In this document: piece after piece, positions 7,693 through 17,144 of the stretch
Layout: every line of letters starts with the position of its first letter
How positions within the stretch are numbered: the first letter of the stretch is position 1
NCBI GenBank assembly: GCA_028694915.1
Contig: JAQVJY010000001.1
Span: 248,001 to 312,000, forward strand
Source of the DNA: Paludibacteraceae bacterium
GTDB taxonomy: Bacteria; Bacteroidota; Bacteroidia; Bacteroidales; Paludibacteraceae
Length of the DNA stretch: 64,000 nucleotides
Reading direction: 5' to 3'
Position numbers and translations under genes: made by a program
The notes under the pieces: model-generated
The model's database searches: none
Told to the model about the DNA's origin: nothing
Seen by the model: the letters and a program-made list of their open reading frames with translations, nothing else

Positions 7693-9165
7693 TTATTTCG
7701 TTGGAATAGCTTCCAGTGTGGCCACCAGAAAATCCCAGAATTTCTGAACACTCGGAATATTTACTTTTTCGTCAGGTGAATGTGGGTGACGAATGGTTGG
7801 CCCAAACGAAACCATGTCAAGACGTGGTTCTACAGCGCCTAAAATACCACATTCTAGACCAGCATGAATCACTTTAATTTCAGCTGCTTTGTCGAATTTA
7901 GCTTTATACACTTCCGACATAGTTTTGAGTATCGGCGATTTTAAATTAGGGTTCCAGCCAGAATAACCACCCGTAAATTCTACTTTAGCACCTGCCAAGG
8001 CAAATACACTTTCCATCATAGAGGCCAATTCTTCTTTTTTGCTATCAACTGAGCTACGCAATAGGCATTTTACCTCAATTTGTGTGGCGTTGGCTTTGAT
8101 AATCGATAAGTTGGTAGATGTTTCTACAACCGAAGGAATATCTGGAATGAAGCGAAAAACACCATTAGGACAACCTGTAACAGCATTAACAAAATCGTCT
8201 TGAATTTCTTCAGGTATTAATCCATCAGGAAGCGAAACCACTTGTGTGTTCACTTTAATAGGATTTTCCGTCGCTTTATATTCCTCGTTGAAGAGGTCAG
8301 CGTATTCTGAAGCTAGTTTTTCGATATCTTCTTGACAATCGGCAGGAACTGTGAGAATGGCCCAAGCTTCGCGTGGTATAGCATTACGCATATTGCCGCC
8401 TTCTACGACAGCCAAACGGGCTTCGTATTGCATAATAGCTTCTTTTAAAAAGCGGAATAATAATTTGTTGGCATTGGCACGTCCTAAAGCAATATCGAGC
8501 CCAGAATGACCACCTTTGAGCCCTGATATGGCTATTTTTACTGCGATATCGTCTTCGGGTACAGGACAACCTTTAAAATTCCATGAAATATTAGCATCGA
8601 TTCCACCAGCGCAACCAACATAGAGCTCGCCTTCGTCTTCTGAATCCATATTTAACAAGATATCACCTTTTACAAAGCCTTGCTCCAAACCAAAGGCACC
8701 AACCATGCCTGTTTCCTCATCAATCGTGAATAAAGCTTCAATTGGTCCATGTTTTAGTTCTTTACTTTCGAGTACAGCCATGGCGGCAGCTACTCCAATG
8801 CCATTGTCAGCCCCTAGTGTAGTGCCATTCGCTTTTACCCAGTCGCCATCAATTATGGTTTCGATAGGGTCTGTTTCAAACGTATGCTTTTTATCGCTAT
8901 TTTTTTGTGGTACCATATCCACGTGCGCTTGTAAAATCACTGGAGTTCGGTTTTCCATACCAGGGGTAGCTGGTTTACGAATTAAAATACTACCAGTTTT
9001 ATCAACAAGAGTCTCTAAGCCAAGTGATTTTCCAAAATCAGTCATCAGTTTAGTGATGGCTTCCATGTGATGCGACGGATGTGGGGTTTCACAAATAGCC
9101 TGGAAATGTTTCCATAAGGCTTGCGGTTGTAATTGACGAATGTCGTTTGAAGTTGCCATAAGCAT
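7693..9165 (-). CDS. pepD: Aminoacyl-histidine dipeptidase (peptidase D, M20C)
   Basis: A 490-residue cytosolic zinc dipeptidase of the normal PepD length, which releases histidine from Xaa-His dipeptides such as carnosine and acts on other dipeptides. The di-metal site is readable: ILQAHVDMVPQK gives His81 and Asp83, TLGADNGIGVAAA the bridging Asp120, TIDEETGMVGA the Glu150/Glu151 pair, and LNMDSEDEGE Asp174, followed by the family-typical VGCAGG. The start is ATG at 9165 or, two codons later, at 9159. A minus-strand TACCTTTG promoter at 9191-9198 fits either. The gene is divergent from the radical SAM gene. Confidence 0.95.
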   Translation of the reverse strand: MLMATSNDIRQLQPQALWKHFQAICETPHPSHHMEAITKLMTDFGKSLGLETLVDKTGSILIRKPATPGMENRTPVILQAHVDMVPQKNSDKKHTFETDPIETIIDGDWVKANGTTLGADNGIGVAAAMAVLESKELKHGPIEALFTIDEETGMVGAFGLEQGFVKGDILLNMDSEDEGELYVGCAGGIDANISWNFKGCPVPEDDIAVKIAISGLKGGHSGLDIALGRANANKLLFRFLKEAIMQYEARLAVVEGGNMRNAIPREAWAILTVPADCQEDIEKLASEYADLFNEEYKATENPIKVNTQVVSLPDGLIPEEIQDDFVNAVTGCPNGVFRFIPDIPSVVETSTNLSIIKANATQIEVKCLLRSSVDSKKEELASMMESVFALAGAKVEFTGGYSGWNPNLKSPILKTMSEVYKAKFDKAAEIKVIHAGLECGILGAVEPRLDMVSFGPTIRHPHSPDEKVNIPSVQKFWDFLVATLEAIPTK

Positions 9166-9190
9166 ATTTTTAAAGTTCTTGTAATGAAGA

Positions 9191-9198
9191 CAAAGGTA
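9191..9198 (-). promoter_or_regulatory. -7 promoter element of pepD
   Basis: Minus-strand TACCTTTG, 26 bases before the pepD start. Confidence 0.6.
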
Positions 9199-9241
9199 AT
9201 GAAAAAAACAGTAGAGATTAGTTTTAGCGGTAAAAAATCAT

Positions 9242-9249
9242 TATTTTTG
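9242..9249 (+). promoter_or_regulatory. -7 promoter element of the radical SAM gene
   Basis: TATTTTTG at 9242-9249, 19 bases before the ATG at 9269. Confidence 0.5.
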
Positions 9250-9268
9250 CAAAAAATAACACTTCGTG

Positions 9269-10189
9269 ATGCTACAACCTCGTATTCTCTACTATAATTC
9301 CGTTCTCAAAGATCAATTTGGTGCTCGTGTACAAAAAATCTCCATCAATGCCGGATTCACGTGTCCGAATAGAGATGGCTCCAAAGGGTTGGGGGGCTGT
9401 ACGTATTGTAATATTCAAACATTTAATCCAGACTATTGCTTTCCAACAAAATCGGTTGCTCATCAAATAGAAGAGGGTATTCAGTTTTTTCATCCGAAAT
9501 ATCAAACTCAACGTTATTTGGCTTATTTTCAAGCCTACACGAATACGTATGGTGAATTAGATAGCTTAAAAAAGAAGTACGAAGAGGCGTTGGCTTTTCC
9601 TCAAATAGTGGGTTTGGTTATAGGCACACGACCTGATTGTGTGACGGATGAGTTGTTGGATTATTTTGCTGATTTGTCGAAACGTTATTATGTGATGATT
9701 GAATATGGCGTGGAGTCTACCAATAATGAAACGTTGAATTTTATCAATCGTCATCACGATTTTGAAACGTCAGAAGAAGCTATTCGTAAAACTGCCGAGC
9801 GAGGAATTTTTGTAGGTGCTCACCTTATTTTAGGTTTGCCTTTTGAATCGTATGATACGATGATAGGTCATGCTAAACGCCTATCTCAATTACCATTGAC
9901 GATGGTAAAATTACATCAATTGCAAATAGTTAAAGGCACGAAAATGGCACACCAATTTCTGGAACATCCCGAATGGTTTTCGCTGTTTTCGTTGGAAGAG
10001 TATTTGGATTTAGCTATTGATTTCGTAACACATTTATCGCCCACTATTGCTGTGGAGCGTTTTGTGTCGCAGTCGCCCAAAGAGTTATTATTGGCTCCTA
10101 ATTGGGGCTTGAAGAATTTTGAGTTTACCGATAAAATTAATAAGCGAATAATTGAACGAAATTTGTTTCACGGACAATTTTATAAATAA
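9269..10189 (+). CDS. Radical SAM protein, YhcC / TIGR01212 family
   Basis: A 306-residue protein. It has the unusual YhcC-type cluster motif in which the first cysteine is well separated from the others: FTCPNRDG, then GGCTYCN. This fits a radical SAM enzyme with a spaced CX(n)CxxC site. The downstream YFQAYTNTYG, IGTRPDC and MIEYGVESTNNETL motifs are family-typical. The substrate of this family is not settled, so no reaction is assigned. The frame also contains GTG at 9266; I chose the ATG directly after it. It is a single-gene unit with its own promoter and a shared downstream terminator. Confidence 0.88.
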   Translation: MLQPRILYYNSVLKDQFGARVQKISINAGFTCPNRDGSKGLGGCTYCNIQTFNPDYCFPTKSVAHQIEEGIQFFHPKYQTQRYLAYFQAYTNTYGELDSLKKKYEEALAFPQIVGLVIGTRPDCVTDELLDYFADLSKRYYVMIEYGVESTNNETLNFINRHHDFETSEEAIRKTAERGIFVGAHLILGLPFESYDTMIGHAKRLSQLPLTMVKLHQLQIVKGTKMAHQFLEHPEWFSLFSLEEYLDLAIDFVTHLSPTIAVERFVSQSPKELLLAPNWGLKNFEFTDKINKRIIERNLFHGQFYK

Positions 10190-10218
10190 AAAAGGTGCAA
10201 TTAGTTGCACCTTTTTTA
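10188..10218. terminator. Bidirectional terminator between radical SAM gene and EEP nuclease
   Basis: AAAAAAGGTGCAA pairs with TTGCACCTTTTTT around a 4-5 base loop. It ends two converging genes. Confidence 0.85.
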
Positions 10219-10235
10219 TTTATAAAATTGTAACA

Positions 10236-11264
10236 TTATTTTGATTTAACAACCCAAATAAGGCTAGGGAAGTGGTCGCTATAACCATTGGTCCAAACAC
10301 CACCAGAATGTGTACGTAATGGATAACCTTTGCGTTTTCCTGATTCTTCTTTCAAGAAGTCCTTGTTGAAAATTTCAGCTTTCCAAAAAGTTAAGTTGGT
10401 CAAATTGGTGCGGTCCAACCAAGCGTGTGAAACGATAACCTGATCGTATAAACCCCAAACATCTTGATAACCTAATGAACCAGTTCCACTTTTGAAAATT
10501 TTGTAACCAGGATTATATAATTCGCCAGGTTGAACTAATTCACGATTACCTTTAGCTCCTAAATGTTTAAATACGCTGTCGTCATCAGGATTATCATTTA
10601 AGTCGCCCATAACTACGATTTTGGCTTCAGGTTCGATTTTGAAAATAGAATCGCAAATCCATTTTGTAGTTAAAGCCGCATCTTTACGACGAGGTTTTGA
10701 ACGTGTTTCGCCACCGTATTTAGAAGGCCAGTGTAATACTATAATGTGTATTTGTTCGCCAGCCAAATCGCCAGTAACACAAAGTTGATCACGTGACGTG
10801 AAATTTTCAATAGATGATTGTAAACGGTGAGATACCACATTGGTTGGAGTGAAGAATGATGGATTATACAATAACCCAACGTCAACACCACGACGGTCAG
10901 GACCTTCTATTAAGATAGGTTGTAAATTTCTGTCTTTGATAGCTGGTTGACGTACTAAATCTTCTAATACATTGATGTTTTCAACCTCAGAAACACCTAA
11001 AACAGCTAATTCTTTTGGAAATTTAGAAAGAGCATAAGACATACGATCCAATTTGTTCAAGTATTTCATTGTACCCCAACTGTTTCTACCATTAGGTAAA
11101 TATTCAGCATCGTTAGTGTCAGGTGAGTCAATTGTGTCGAATAGATTCTCTAAATTATAGAAGCCAATGACGTAGGTTTCTAGATTTTTCTTTTGATTAT
11201 CTTGAGCAGAAACTGCCAGTGTTAAAGGCAGTAGAGCAAGTAACAGAAGATGTTTTAGTTTCAT
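10236..11264 (-). CDS. Secreted endonuclease/exonuclease/phosphatase (EEP) family protein
   Basis: From the ATG at 11264 this is a 342-residue protein with a signal peptide (MKLKHLLLLALLPLTLAVSA, then Q), so it is probably periplasmic or exported. EEP motifs follow: GFYNLENLFDT with the metal-binding Asn/Glu pair, VSEVEN, VLHWPSKYGG, the catalytic MGDLNDNPDDDS and the C-terminal GYSDHFPSL with the conserved Ser-Asp-His. This set matches DNase I-like nucleases better than sphingomyelinases. The frame extends upstream to 11348, but the promoter (-33 at 11351-11354, -7 at 11324-11331) overlaps that extension, so the inner start is preferred. Divergent from the TonB receptor; a role in digesting external nucleic acid is inferred from context. 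Confidence 0.85.
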   Translation of the reverse strand: MKLKHLLLLALLPLTLAVSAQDNQKKNLETYVIGFYNLENLFDTIDSPDTNDAEYLPNGRNSWGTMKYLNKLDRMSYALSKFPKELAVLGVSEVENINVLEDLVRQPAIKDRNLQPILIEGPDRRGVDVGLLYNPSFFTPTNVVSHRLQSSIENFTSRDQLCVTGDLAGEQIHIIVLHWPSKYGGETRSKPRRKDAALTTKWICDSIFKIEPEAKIVVMGDLNDNPDDDSVFKHLGAKGNRELVQPGELYNPGYKIFKSGTGSLGYQDVWGLYDQVIVSHAWLDRTNLTNLTFWKAEIFNKDFLKEESGKRKGYPLRTHSGGVWTNGYSDHFPSLIWVVKSK

Positions 11265-11612
11265 GTTTGAATAAGATTTAAGTAAAAGATTTATGGATAA
11301 GTTTTTAAAAACATTTTGAGTCGCAAAGTTGCCATTATTTTTTGACATATCAAAATTTTTACAAAAAGAAATTTGTTTATATTTCCGCTATTTCAGTTTG
11401 TGATTTTTCATTTGTGAGCAGTTGCTATTAGTTATAAATTTAACATAAAATCAATAGATTTGTAATTGTGTAATTGAACTTGATGTTTTGTTAGTAAATA
11501 ATTGGCTAATTTCCAATTTTGTATCAAAAAAATTAGTAATATTGCAGTCCGAATTTTGTTTTCGAAAATAGTATAAACCACTATAAAATAATCTAACCAA
11601 ATTAACACTTTT
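11265..11612. other. Divergent intergenic region of the nuclease/receptor locus
   Basis: A 348-base AT-rich gap. It holds the nuclease promoter on the minus strand and, on the plus strand, TAATATTG at 11537-11544 as a likely variant -7 element for the receptor. I see no small gene. Confidence 0.6.
11324..11354 (-). promoter_or_regulatory. Promoter of the EEP nuclease
   Basis: Minus strand: TTTG (11354-11351), 19 bases, CAACTTTG (11331-11324). The first T of TAnnTTTG is a C, but the spacing is ideal. Its position excludes the longer reading-frame start at 11348. Confidence 0.6.
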
Positions 11613-14600
11613 ATGAGAAAAAAACTATTACTCGCCTTTGCAATTTTTGCCTCACTATCGGCTGTTAGTGCGCAAAATTTGGTAAGGGGAGTTGTGAAAA
11701 TTGCCGGAACGGGTGAGCCCGCAGTTGGAGCAGTTGTCACTTTACAAGGACAAAAAACTTCGGCAGTAACTAATGAATGGGGCGAATTTGTGATTGATGC
11801 ACCGAAATCGGGTGACGAGGTGCTGACTATCGTTCAAGAAGGCTATGATGTCGAAAGTAAGTCAATCGCAGTTTCAACTTTGGAAACTTTGGACTTGGGC
11901 GTAGTAATGCTCTTATCAAAAGAGGCTGATACTAAAGCTGAAATTACCGAAGATATGTTTATGGCTATGTCGGATATTGAATTTGACGATGAAGATGGTC
12001 TTGCCTCACAAAGTATTTCCGGCGTTTTGTATGCACGTGGCGATGTCTTTTCCGGTGCAGCAAGTTACGCATTCAGTCCGGCTCGTTATCGCTTGCGTGG
12101 CTACGACCAACGTTACGAAAGTACATATATTAATGGTATAAACTTCAATGATGGCGAACGTGGTCGTTTCAATTATTCGTCAATCGGAGGGCTTAATTAT
12201 GCTATGCGTAACAAAGAATTGGTCAATAATTTTGCTCCAAATGCTTATACATATGGTAACCTTGGCAACACAACTAATATTGATGTTCGTGCATCAAAAT
12301 ATGCAAAAGGTGGTCAAGTAGGCTTATCAGGTACAAACCGCTCTTATTGGCTTCGTGCACAAGCTACTTATGCCACAGGTATCATGGATAATGGTTGGGC
12401 AGTAGCAGTTTCGGGCGCTTATCGCTGGTCACAAGAAGGCCGCATCGAAGGTACGTTCTACAATGCCGGTGCTATTTTCTTAAGTGCTGAAAAAATTATC
12501 AATAATCATCACAGTGTAAATATTGCAGCCTACTGCGCACCAACAGAGCGTGCTGGATCTTCAGCTTTAACTCAAGAAACAGTAGATTTGACCTCAATTT
12601 ACTACAATCCTTATTGGGGATGGCAGGATGGCAAAAAACGCAACTCGCGTATTGTACATAGTTACGATCCTACCTTATTATTAAACTACGATTGGAAAAT
12701 TCAAGAAGGTGAAACGTTCAAAGTTGGTGCAGGTGCTCACTATAGCATGTACAGCAACTCAGCTTTGACTTTCTACAATGCGCCTGATCCACGTCCCGAT
12801 TACTATCGTAATTTGCCAAGTTATCAACTTGGTGGCTGGGGCTTGGCTGCTGATGGCAATTACTATCATGACTATGACTACCGCATGAGTGGTGGTTCAA
12901 GCGATTGGCAAGGTGGCGACCAAACCAAAATACAAACCAATGTGGATATGTATAACCAAATGACAGAAGATTGGCGTACAGGCTACAAACAAAAAGGTAA
13001 CACAACAACTCAATTGGATTGGGCTGCCATGTACAATGCTAACTATGCTAATAATAGCATTAATCCTGACGGTATGGCTAAGTATATGATTGAACGTCGT
13101 CACAACAATATTTTTGAGACAACGTTGAATGCTAATTACGAAAACAAAACGTTTGATAAACTAAATATTGTAGCTGGTTTGGAAGCTAAATATTCAAGAG
13201 GTAGCCATTACAAAACAATTGACGATTTGATGGGGGCCAATCAATGGTATGATATTGACCCATTCTCAGATCGTGATATCAATGACTTGGCAGAAGATGT
13301 ACAAATGACTGCTGCTGACGTGGCAAAAGTACGTTTGAACGACCTTTCAAATCTAAACGAAGATGGTACTGCTAAGAAAGTAAATAGTGGCGACAAATTT
13401 GGCTATAATTACGATTTGAATATTACACGCATAGCTGCTTTTGCTCATAATGATTGGAACTTCAATGATATTGAGTTCTATTATGGTTTGAAATTTACTT
13501 ATACCAATTTCTACCGTTATGGTCACATGGAGAACGGTCGTGCTTGGTTCTTGAGCCAACAATTGGGCGAAGATGTTATTTCAAAAGGTAAAGGCGCTGT
13601 TCATAATTTCTACGATCCATCGCTTAAAGCCGGTTTTGTGTACAAATTTAATGGACACCACCGCTTGTCGGTTAATGTATTGGCGGAGACACGTGCTCCA
13701 CTTCCTACTACTTATTACATCTCTCAACGTACTACAGATCGTAGTATAGAAACATTTTATAACAAATATCCTACTGCTTCAGGATTGCTGAAAAGCTACG
13801 GTTTAAGCGAAAAAATATTATCATATGATTTGAATTACATTGTAACGTATCCACGTGTACGCGGACGTTTGAGCTTGTATCGTACTCATTCGATAGATGG
13901 AACCGAAAGCAATGGTTACTACAACGATGAGTATCGTACATTCGTTAACCACATCATGTATAATGTAAACAAAATTTACCAAGGTGGTGAGTTGGGCGTA
14001 TCGGTAAAATTGAACAGTAGCTTTACTTTGAGTGGTGCAGTAGCCTACAACGAGGCACACTATACAAACAATCCAATTGGTGTTCAAAGTGCTGAAAACG
14101 GTATGCGTATCGATGGTCAACAAGAAGTTGTAGATCGCATTTTGTTGAAGAGCCAAGCATCGACAGGCAAAGCTGTAAAAGTGGCTAGTGGTCCACAATT
14201 GACAGCTATGTTGAAGTTGAACTATTTCCACAGCAAAATGTGGTTTGCCGACTTATCTATTAGCTATTTAGATGAAAACTATTTGGGCGTGGCACCTTCG
14301 CGTTTTTCACAAGGTATGATTACGGGTAAACGTGCCGATGGCTCAAATGCAAATTTGTGGTATGGCGCAAATTGTACAACAGCCGAAAAAGATGCTAATA
14401 TTGCAGCATTGGCTTCGCAAGAATCTTTGTTTGATGGCGCACAATGGTACAACCATATTTTGGTTGACGCATCAGTAGGTAAATTGATCTATTTAAAAGG
14501 TGGAAAATCAATTAACATCAACGTAAGTTTGAATAACGTAACCAACAATACAGGTTTGAAAACAGGTGGCTGGCAACAAGCACGTATCCCGACTACCGTA

Positions 14601-14708
14601 TATCGTCAAACAACCTATAAGGTTTCAAATTACGTAGATAAATACCCATCGAAATATTACTATGCATGGGGCTTTAACTTCTTCTTGAATGTTGGCTTTA
14701 AATTCTAA
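11613..14708 (+). CDS. TonB-dependent receptor with carboxypeptidase-regulatory-like domain
   Basis: A 1031-residue outer-membrane protein. A signal peptide (MRKKLLLAFAIFASLSAVSA) is followed by a regulatory-like beta-sandwich (about residues 22-105: RGVVKIAGTGEPAVGAVV, TNEWGEFVID), a plug (about 110-230) and a long barrel ending in the aromatic residue of FFLNVGFKF. TonB receptors pull large or scarce ligands into the periplasm with energy from TonB-ExbBD. It is not followed by a SusD gene; two small lipoproteins with OB-fold-like features follow instead (gaps of 25 and 49 bases), and secreted nucleases flank the group. Family knowledge says only TonB receptor; uptake of nucleic-acid fragments is my inference from the neighbours. 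Confidence 0.92.
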   Translation: MRKKLLLAFAIFASLSAVSAQNLVRGVVKIAGTGEPAVGAVVTLQGQKTSAVTNEWGEFVIDAPKSGDEVLTIVQEGYDVESKSIAVSTLETLDLGVVMLLSKEADTKAEITEDMFMAMSDIEFDDEDGLASQSISGVLYARGDVFSGAASYAFSPARYRLRGYDQRYESTYINGINFNDGERGRFNYSSIGGLNYAMRNKELVNNFAPNAYTYGNLGNTTNIDVRASKYAKGGQVGLSGTNRSYWLRAQATYATGIMDNGWAVAVSGAYRWSQEGRIEGTFYNAGAIFLSAEKIINNHHSVNIAAYCAPTERAGSSALTQETVDLTSIYYNPYWGWQDGKKRNSRIVHSYDPTLLLNYDWKIQEGETFKVGAGAHYSMYSNSALTFYNAPDPRPDYYRNLPSYQLGGWGLAADGNYYHDYDYRMSGGSSDWQGGDQTKIQTNVDMYNQMTEDWRTGYKQKGNTTTQLDWAAMYNANYANNSINPDGMAKYMIERRHNNIFETTLNANYENKTFDKLNIVAGLEAKYSRGSHYKTIDDLMGANQWYDIDPFSDRDINDLAEDVQMTAADVAKVRLNDLSNLNEDGTAKKVNSGDKFGYNYDLNITRIAAFAHNDWNFNDIEFYYGLKFTYTNFYRYGHMENGRAWFLSQQLGEDVISKGKGAVHNFYDPSLKAGFVYKFNGHHRLSVNVLAETRAPLPTTYYISQRTTDRSIETFYNKYPTASGLLKSYGLSEKILSYDLNYIVTYPRVRGRLSLYRTHSIDGTESNGYYNDEYRTFVNHIMYNVNKIYQGGELGVSVKLNSSFTLSGAVAYNEAHYTNNPIGVQSAENGMRIDGQQEVVDRILLKSQASTGKAVKVASGPQLTAMLKLNYFHSKMWFADLSISYLDENYLGVAPSRFSQGMITGKRADGSNANLWYGANCTTAEKDANIAALASQESLFDGAQWYNHILVDASVGKLIYLKGGKSININVSLNNVTNNTGLKTGGWQQARIPTTVYRQTTYKVSNYVDKYPSKYYYAWGFNFFLNVGFKF

Positions 14709-14733
14709 TAAACTTAACGATTGAATAAAATTT

Positions 14734-15870
14734 ATGACTATGAAAAAGTTTAATTATATTTTAGGTGTTGTGCTGGTTGGCGTTTTGACAGCATGTCACA
14801 CGTATGGCGAACCGGAAGGTTACTATTACGTAGAAGAAGGTTCGGCTGACGAGTGGAAAGCCACTATGACGATTGGCGATTTTTTGAGTAATCCGGCTTT
14901 TTTCTCCGAGTTTGGTAATGTTACCAAATATCCACCACGCCCACGCTCTTATCAAGGAGCGAATGTGTCAAATGCTAACTTAGGACTGTTTAGTGTCGAA
15001 GATATTGACACTAATGTAGTGATTGTAGGTCGCATTATTTCGACTGATGTACCGGGTAATATCTATAAAAATTTATACATACAAGATTGTGCAAATCCTG
15101 ACTATGCTATCAAAATAGGTATTGATGCAGGTAGTGTGGGAGGCTTATTCCCTATAGGTCAAAAAATAGCCTTAAAATTGAAAGGCTTAGCTATTGGTAA
15201 ATATGCCAAAATGCCTCAAATAGGAGTACCTTACTACAACAATGGCAAAGAAGGTATGGATGATGCTGGTAAAGTAGGTTGGGAAATTGGACGTATTCCA
15301 ACGGATATTTTTAAAAATCACGTACAAGTTATTGGTCAACCAAATAAGAGTAAAATTGTAGTCAAGGAGATGACAGTTGCTGAGATTAAGGCAACAGCAA
15401 GTGACTATAAAAGTATAGCACTCTTAACCAGCCGTTTAGTACGGATTAAAAATATTACATTTGTAGCAAAAACGTGGGATACTTATGGCGCATTACAAGA
15501 TTTATCAGGCAATTATGATTGCTCTGGTGATGGTGGTGCTAATACTTTTGCACCAACAACAAATGGTATAGGTTATCCTCAGTCGCGCTGTTTTACAGTT
15601 GATTTTCAATCAGATTCCACGGTTGTAGCTGACAATTGTTTGGCTATAGGTACAAGTGAATTCGCCAAATTTGCTTGTGCACCACTGCCAACCAGCGAAT
15701 ATAAAGGAACTGTTGAAGGAATGCTCTCATATTATCATGATAATGGTAAATATGCAGCTGTTACTAACAAAGTCTGGTCACTTACGCTCAATGGTTTGGA
15801 GTCGTTGAATTTGGAAAACGCTTCACACGACAAATGGGCCGCCGACCCTGTTTATTATCCGGCTTATTAA
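14734..15870 (+). CDS. DUF5689-type lipoprotein
   Basis: A 378-residue exported lipoprotein. Counted from the internal Met at 14740 (the frame begins with Met-Thr-Met), the signal ends in the lipobox LTAC with lipidated Cys19. The middle, VVIVGRIISTDVPGNIYKNL followed by YIQDC, and then FPIGQKIALKLKGLAIGKY, looks like the DUF5689 domain, a beta-rich OB-fold-like module found in Bacteroidota. Its function is unknown. The position directly after a TonB receptor is the one SusD normally has, so a surface ligand-binding role is plausible. Either start codon is possible. Confidence 0.82.
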   Translation: MTMKKFNYILGVVLVGVLTACHTYGEPEGYYYVEEGSADEWKATMTIGDFLSNPAFFSEFGNVTKYPPRPRSYQGANVSNANLGLFSVEDIDTNVVIVGRIISTDVPGNIYKNLYIQDCANPDYAIKIGIDAGSVGGLFPIGQKIALKLKGLAIGKYAKMPQIGVPYYNNGKEGMDDAGKVGWEIGRIPTDIFKNHVQVIGQPNKSKIVVKEMTVAEIKATASDYKSIALLTSRLVRIKNITFVAKTWDTYGALQDLSGNYDCSGDGGANTFAPTTNGIGYPQSRCFTVDFQSDSTVVADNCLAIGTSEFAKFACAPLPTSEYKGTVEGMLSYYHDNGKYAAVTNKVWSLTLNGLESLNLENASHDKWAADPVYYPAY

Positions 15871-15919
15871 AAGTCAAAACGAAATTATTTTTTATTTATT
15901 AATTTAATATTTTATTACT

Positions 15920-16807
15920 ATGAAAATCTCAAAATTGTTTTTTAGTGTTTTATTTGTAGCTGCTACAGCTATGGCTTTCACAGCTTGTGAAAAAGGCGGT
16001 GGTGAAGAACCGTTCCCAGGAGGTGGTGAAGATCCTGTAGTTCCAGCAGGTGACCGTGATGGTTCAGAAGCAAAACCTTACAATGTACAAGACCTTTTGG
16101 GTATGAAAACCGGAGGTACTTTGGCTGACAAAGATGCCGGTACTGTTAAATCTTGGGTAGAAGCTTATATTGTTGGTGCATATAATTTTGATGCAAATCC
16201 ACAATGGATTATTGGCACAGAAAATGCAGTAGCAACCAATGTACTTTTGGCTGATGCAGCTGATGCTACAGATACCTATGCAGTAGCTACTGTTAAATTG
16301 GGTGATTATGGAAGTGTCCTTAACTTGGTTAATAATCCTACTAATCTTGGTAAAAAACTCAAATTGTACGGTATCATTGAAAAATACTGTGGTGTTGGTG
16401 GTGTTGTAAAACTTGAAAAAGTTTATATGGATGGTACATTGGTTGACCTTCCAGGAGAGGATGATTGTGAAGTAAATGATAATATGACAGTTGCTGAAGC
16501 ATTTGCTGCTGCTGCATCATTGAAATCGGGTGTTGTATCAAGTCAACAAGCAGGCATCGTTGGTTATGTATCAATGATTAAAATAGAATATAGCGAACAG
16601 TATTCAAATGTTTCTTTCTATATGAGTGATGATCCAACTAAAACTACAGGAGCAGATGGACAAGATCTTCTTGCTTTTCGTGTCCAAGGTGATGCTGCTG
16701 CTACTGTAAAAGCCGGTGATAAAGTAAAAGTTACTGCTAACTTGATTAACTACAAAGGTAATACTCCTGAAACTAATGCAGGTGGAACTTTTGTATTGGT
16801 AGATTAA
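15920..16807 (+). CDS. DUF6359-like lipoprotein with two OB-fold-like repeats
   Basis: A 295-residue lipoprotein: the signal peptide ends with FTAC, so Cys23 is lipidated, followed by an acidic, Gly/Pro-rich linker (EKGGGEEPFPGGGEDP) as in surface-exposed Bacteroidota lipoproteins. The first module (about residues 52-175) has AKPYNVQDLL, VEAYIVGAYNF and LNLVNNPTNLGKKLKLYGII, resembling DUF6359. The second (about 185-295) begins NDNMTVAEAF, then AGIVGYVSMIKI, and ends NLINYKGNTPETNAGGTFVL, and looks like a second OB-fold-type module. OB-folds often bind nucleic acid or sugars, but no ligand is shown. Last gene of the receptor unit; a hairpin follows. Confidence 0.78.
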   Translation: MKISKLFFSVLFVAATAMAFTACEKGGGEEPFPGGGEDPVVPAGDRDGSEAKPYNVQDLLGMKTGGTLADKDAGTVKSWVEAYIVGAYNFDANPQWIIGTENAVATNVLLADAADATDTYAVATVKLGDYGSVLNLVNNPTNLGKKLKLYGIIEKYCGVGGVVKLEKVYMDGTLVDLPGEDDCEVNDNMTVAEAFAAAASLKSGVVSSQQAGIVGYVSMIKIEYSEQYSNVSFYMSDDPTKTTGADGQDLLAFRVQGDAAATVKAGDKVKVTANLINYKGNTPETNAGGTFVLVD

Positions 16808-16822
16808 TATAATACTTGTGCA

Positions 16823-16870
16823 TACACATTAAGAAAGCCGCGCCAATTGGTGCGGCTTTCTTAATGTGTA
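16823..16870 (+). terminator. Terminator of the receptor/lipoprotein unit
   Basis: A long stem: TACACATTAAGAAAGCCGC pairs with GCGGCTTTCTTAATGTGTA around a short loop. The T-tract is inside the stem rather than after it, so activity on the plus strand is likely but not certain. Confidence 0.65.
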
Positions 16871-17072
16871 TATATATGGTATCAAAATTTTGTAATATGG
16901 GCTATTGTCTTATGTGATGATTTTTATTAGTTTTTTTCTATTAGAAAATATAATGAGTATTTAGCTTTTTAGAGAAAGAAAGAGACTCTTGCTGTAGAAA
17001 TTAAGGTTATCAATAAGTTTGCTACTTTATGGCTGGTGTTTTTCATTAATAATGGATGAAATAATTTTCTAA

Positions 17073-17110
17073 ACAACAAAAGGCGCAAATTTACTTGCGC
17101 CTTTTGTTGC
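17073..17110 (-). terminator. Terminator of the NUC1-type nuclease
   Basis: CAACAAAAGGCGCAA (17074-17088) pairs with TTGCGCCTTTTGTTG (17095-17109), with T-rich sequence on the minus-strand 3' side. Confidence 0.75.
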
Positions 17111-17144
17111 TATTTGATTATTAAATGATTCTGTTATTGAATGA

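Larger units (their letters stand above)
16808..17144. other. AT-rich gap between converging lipoprotein and nuclease genes
   Basis: 337 bases containing one terminator hairpin for each converging gene and about 200 AT-rich bases between them in which I see no gene, promoter or repeat. Confidence 0.6.
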
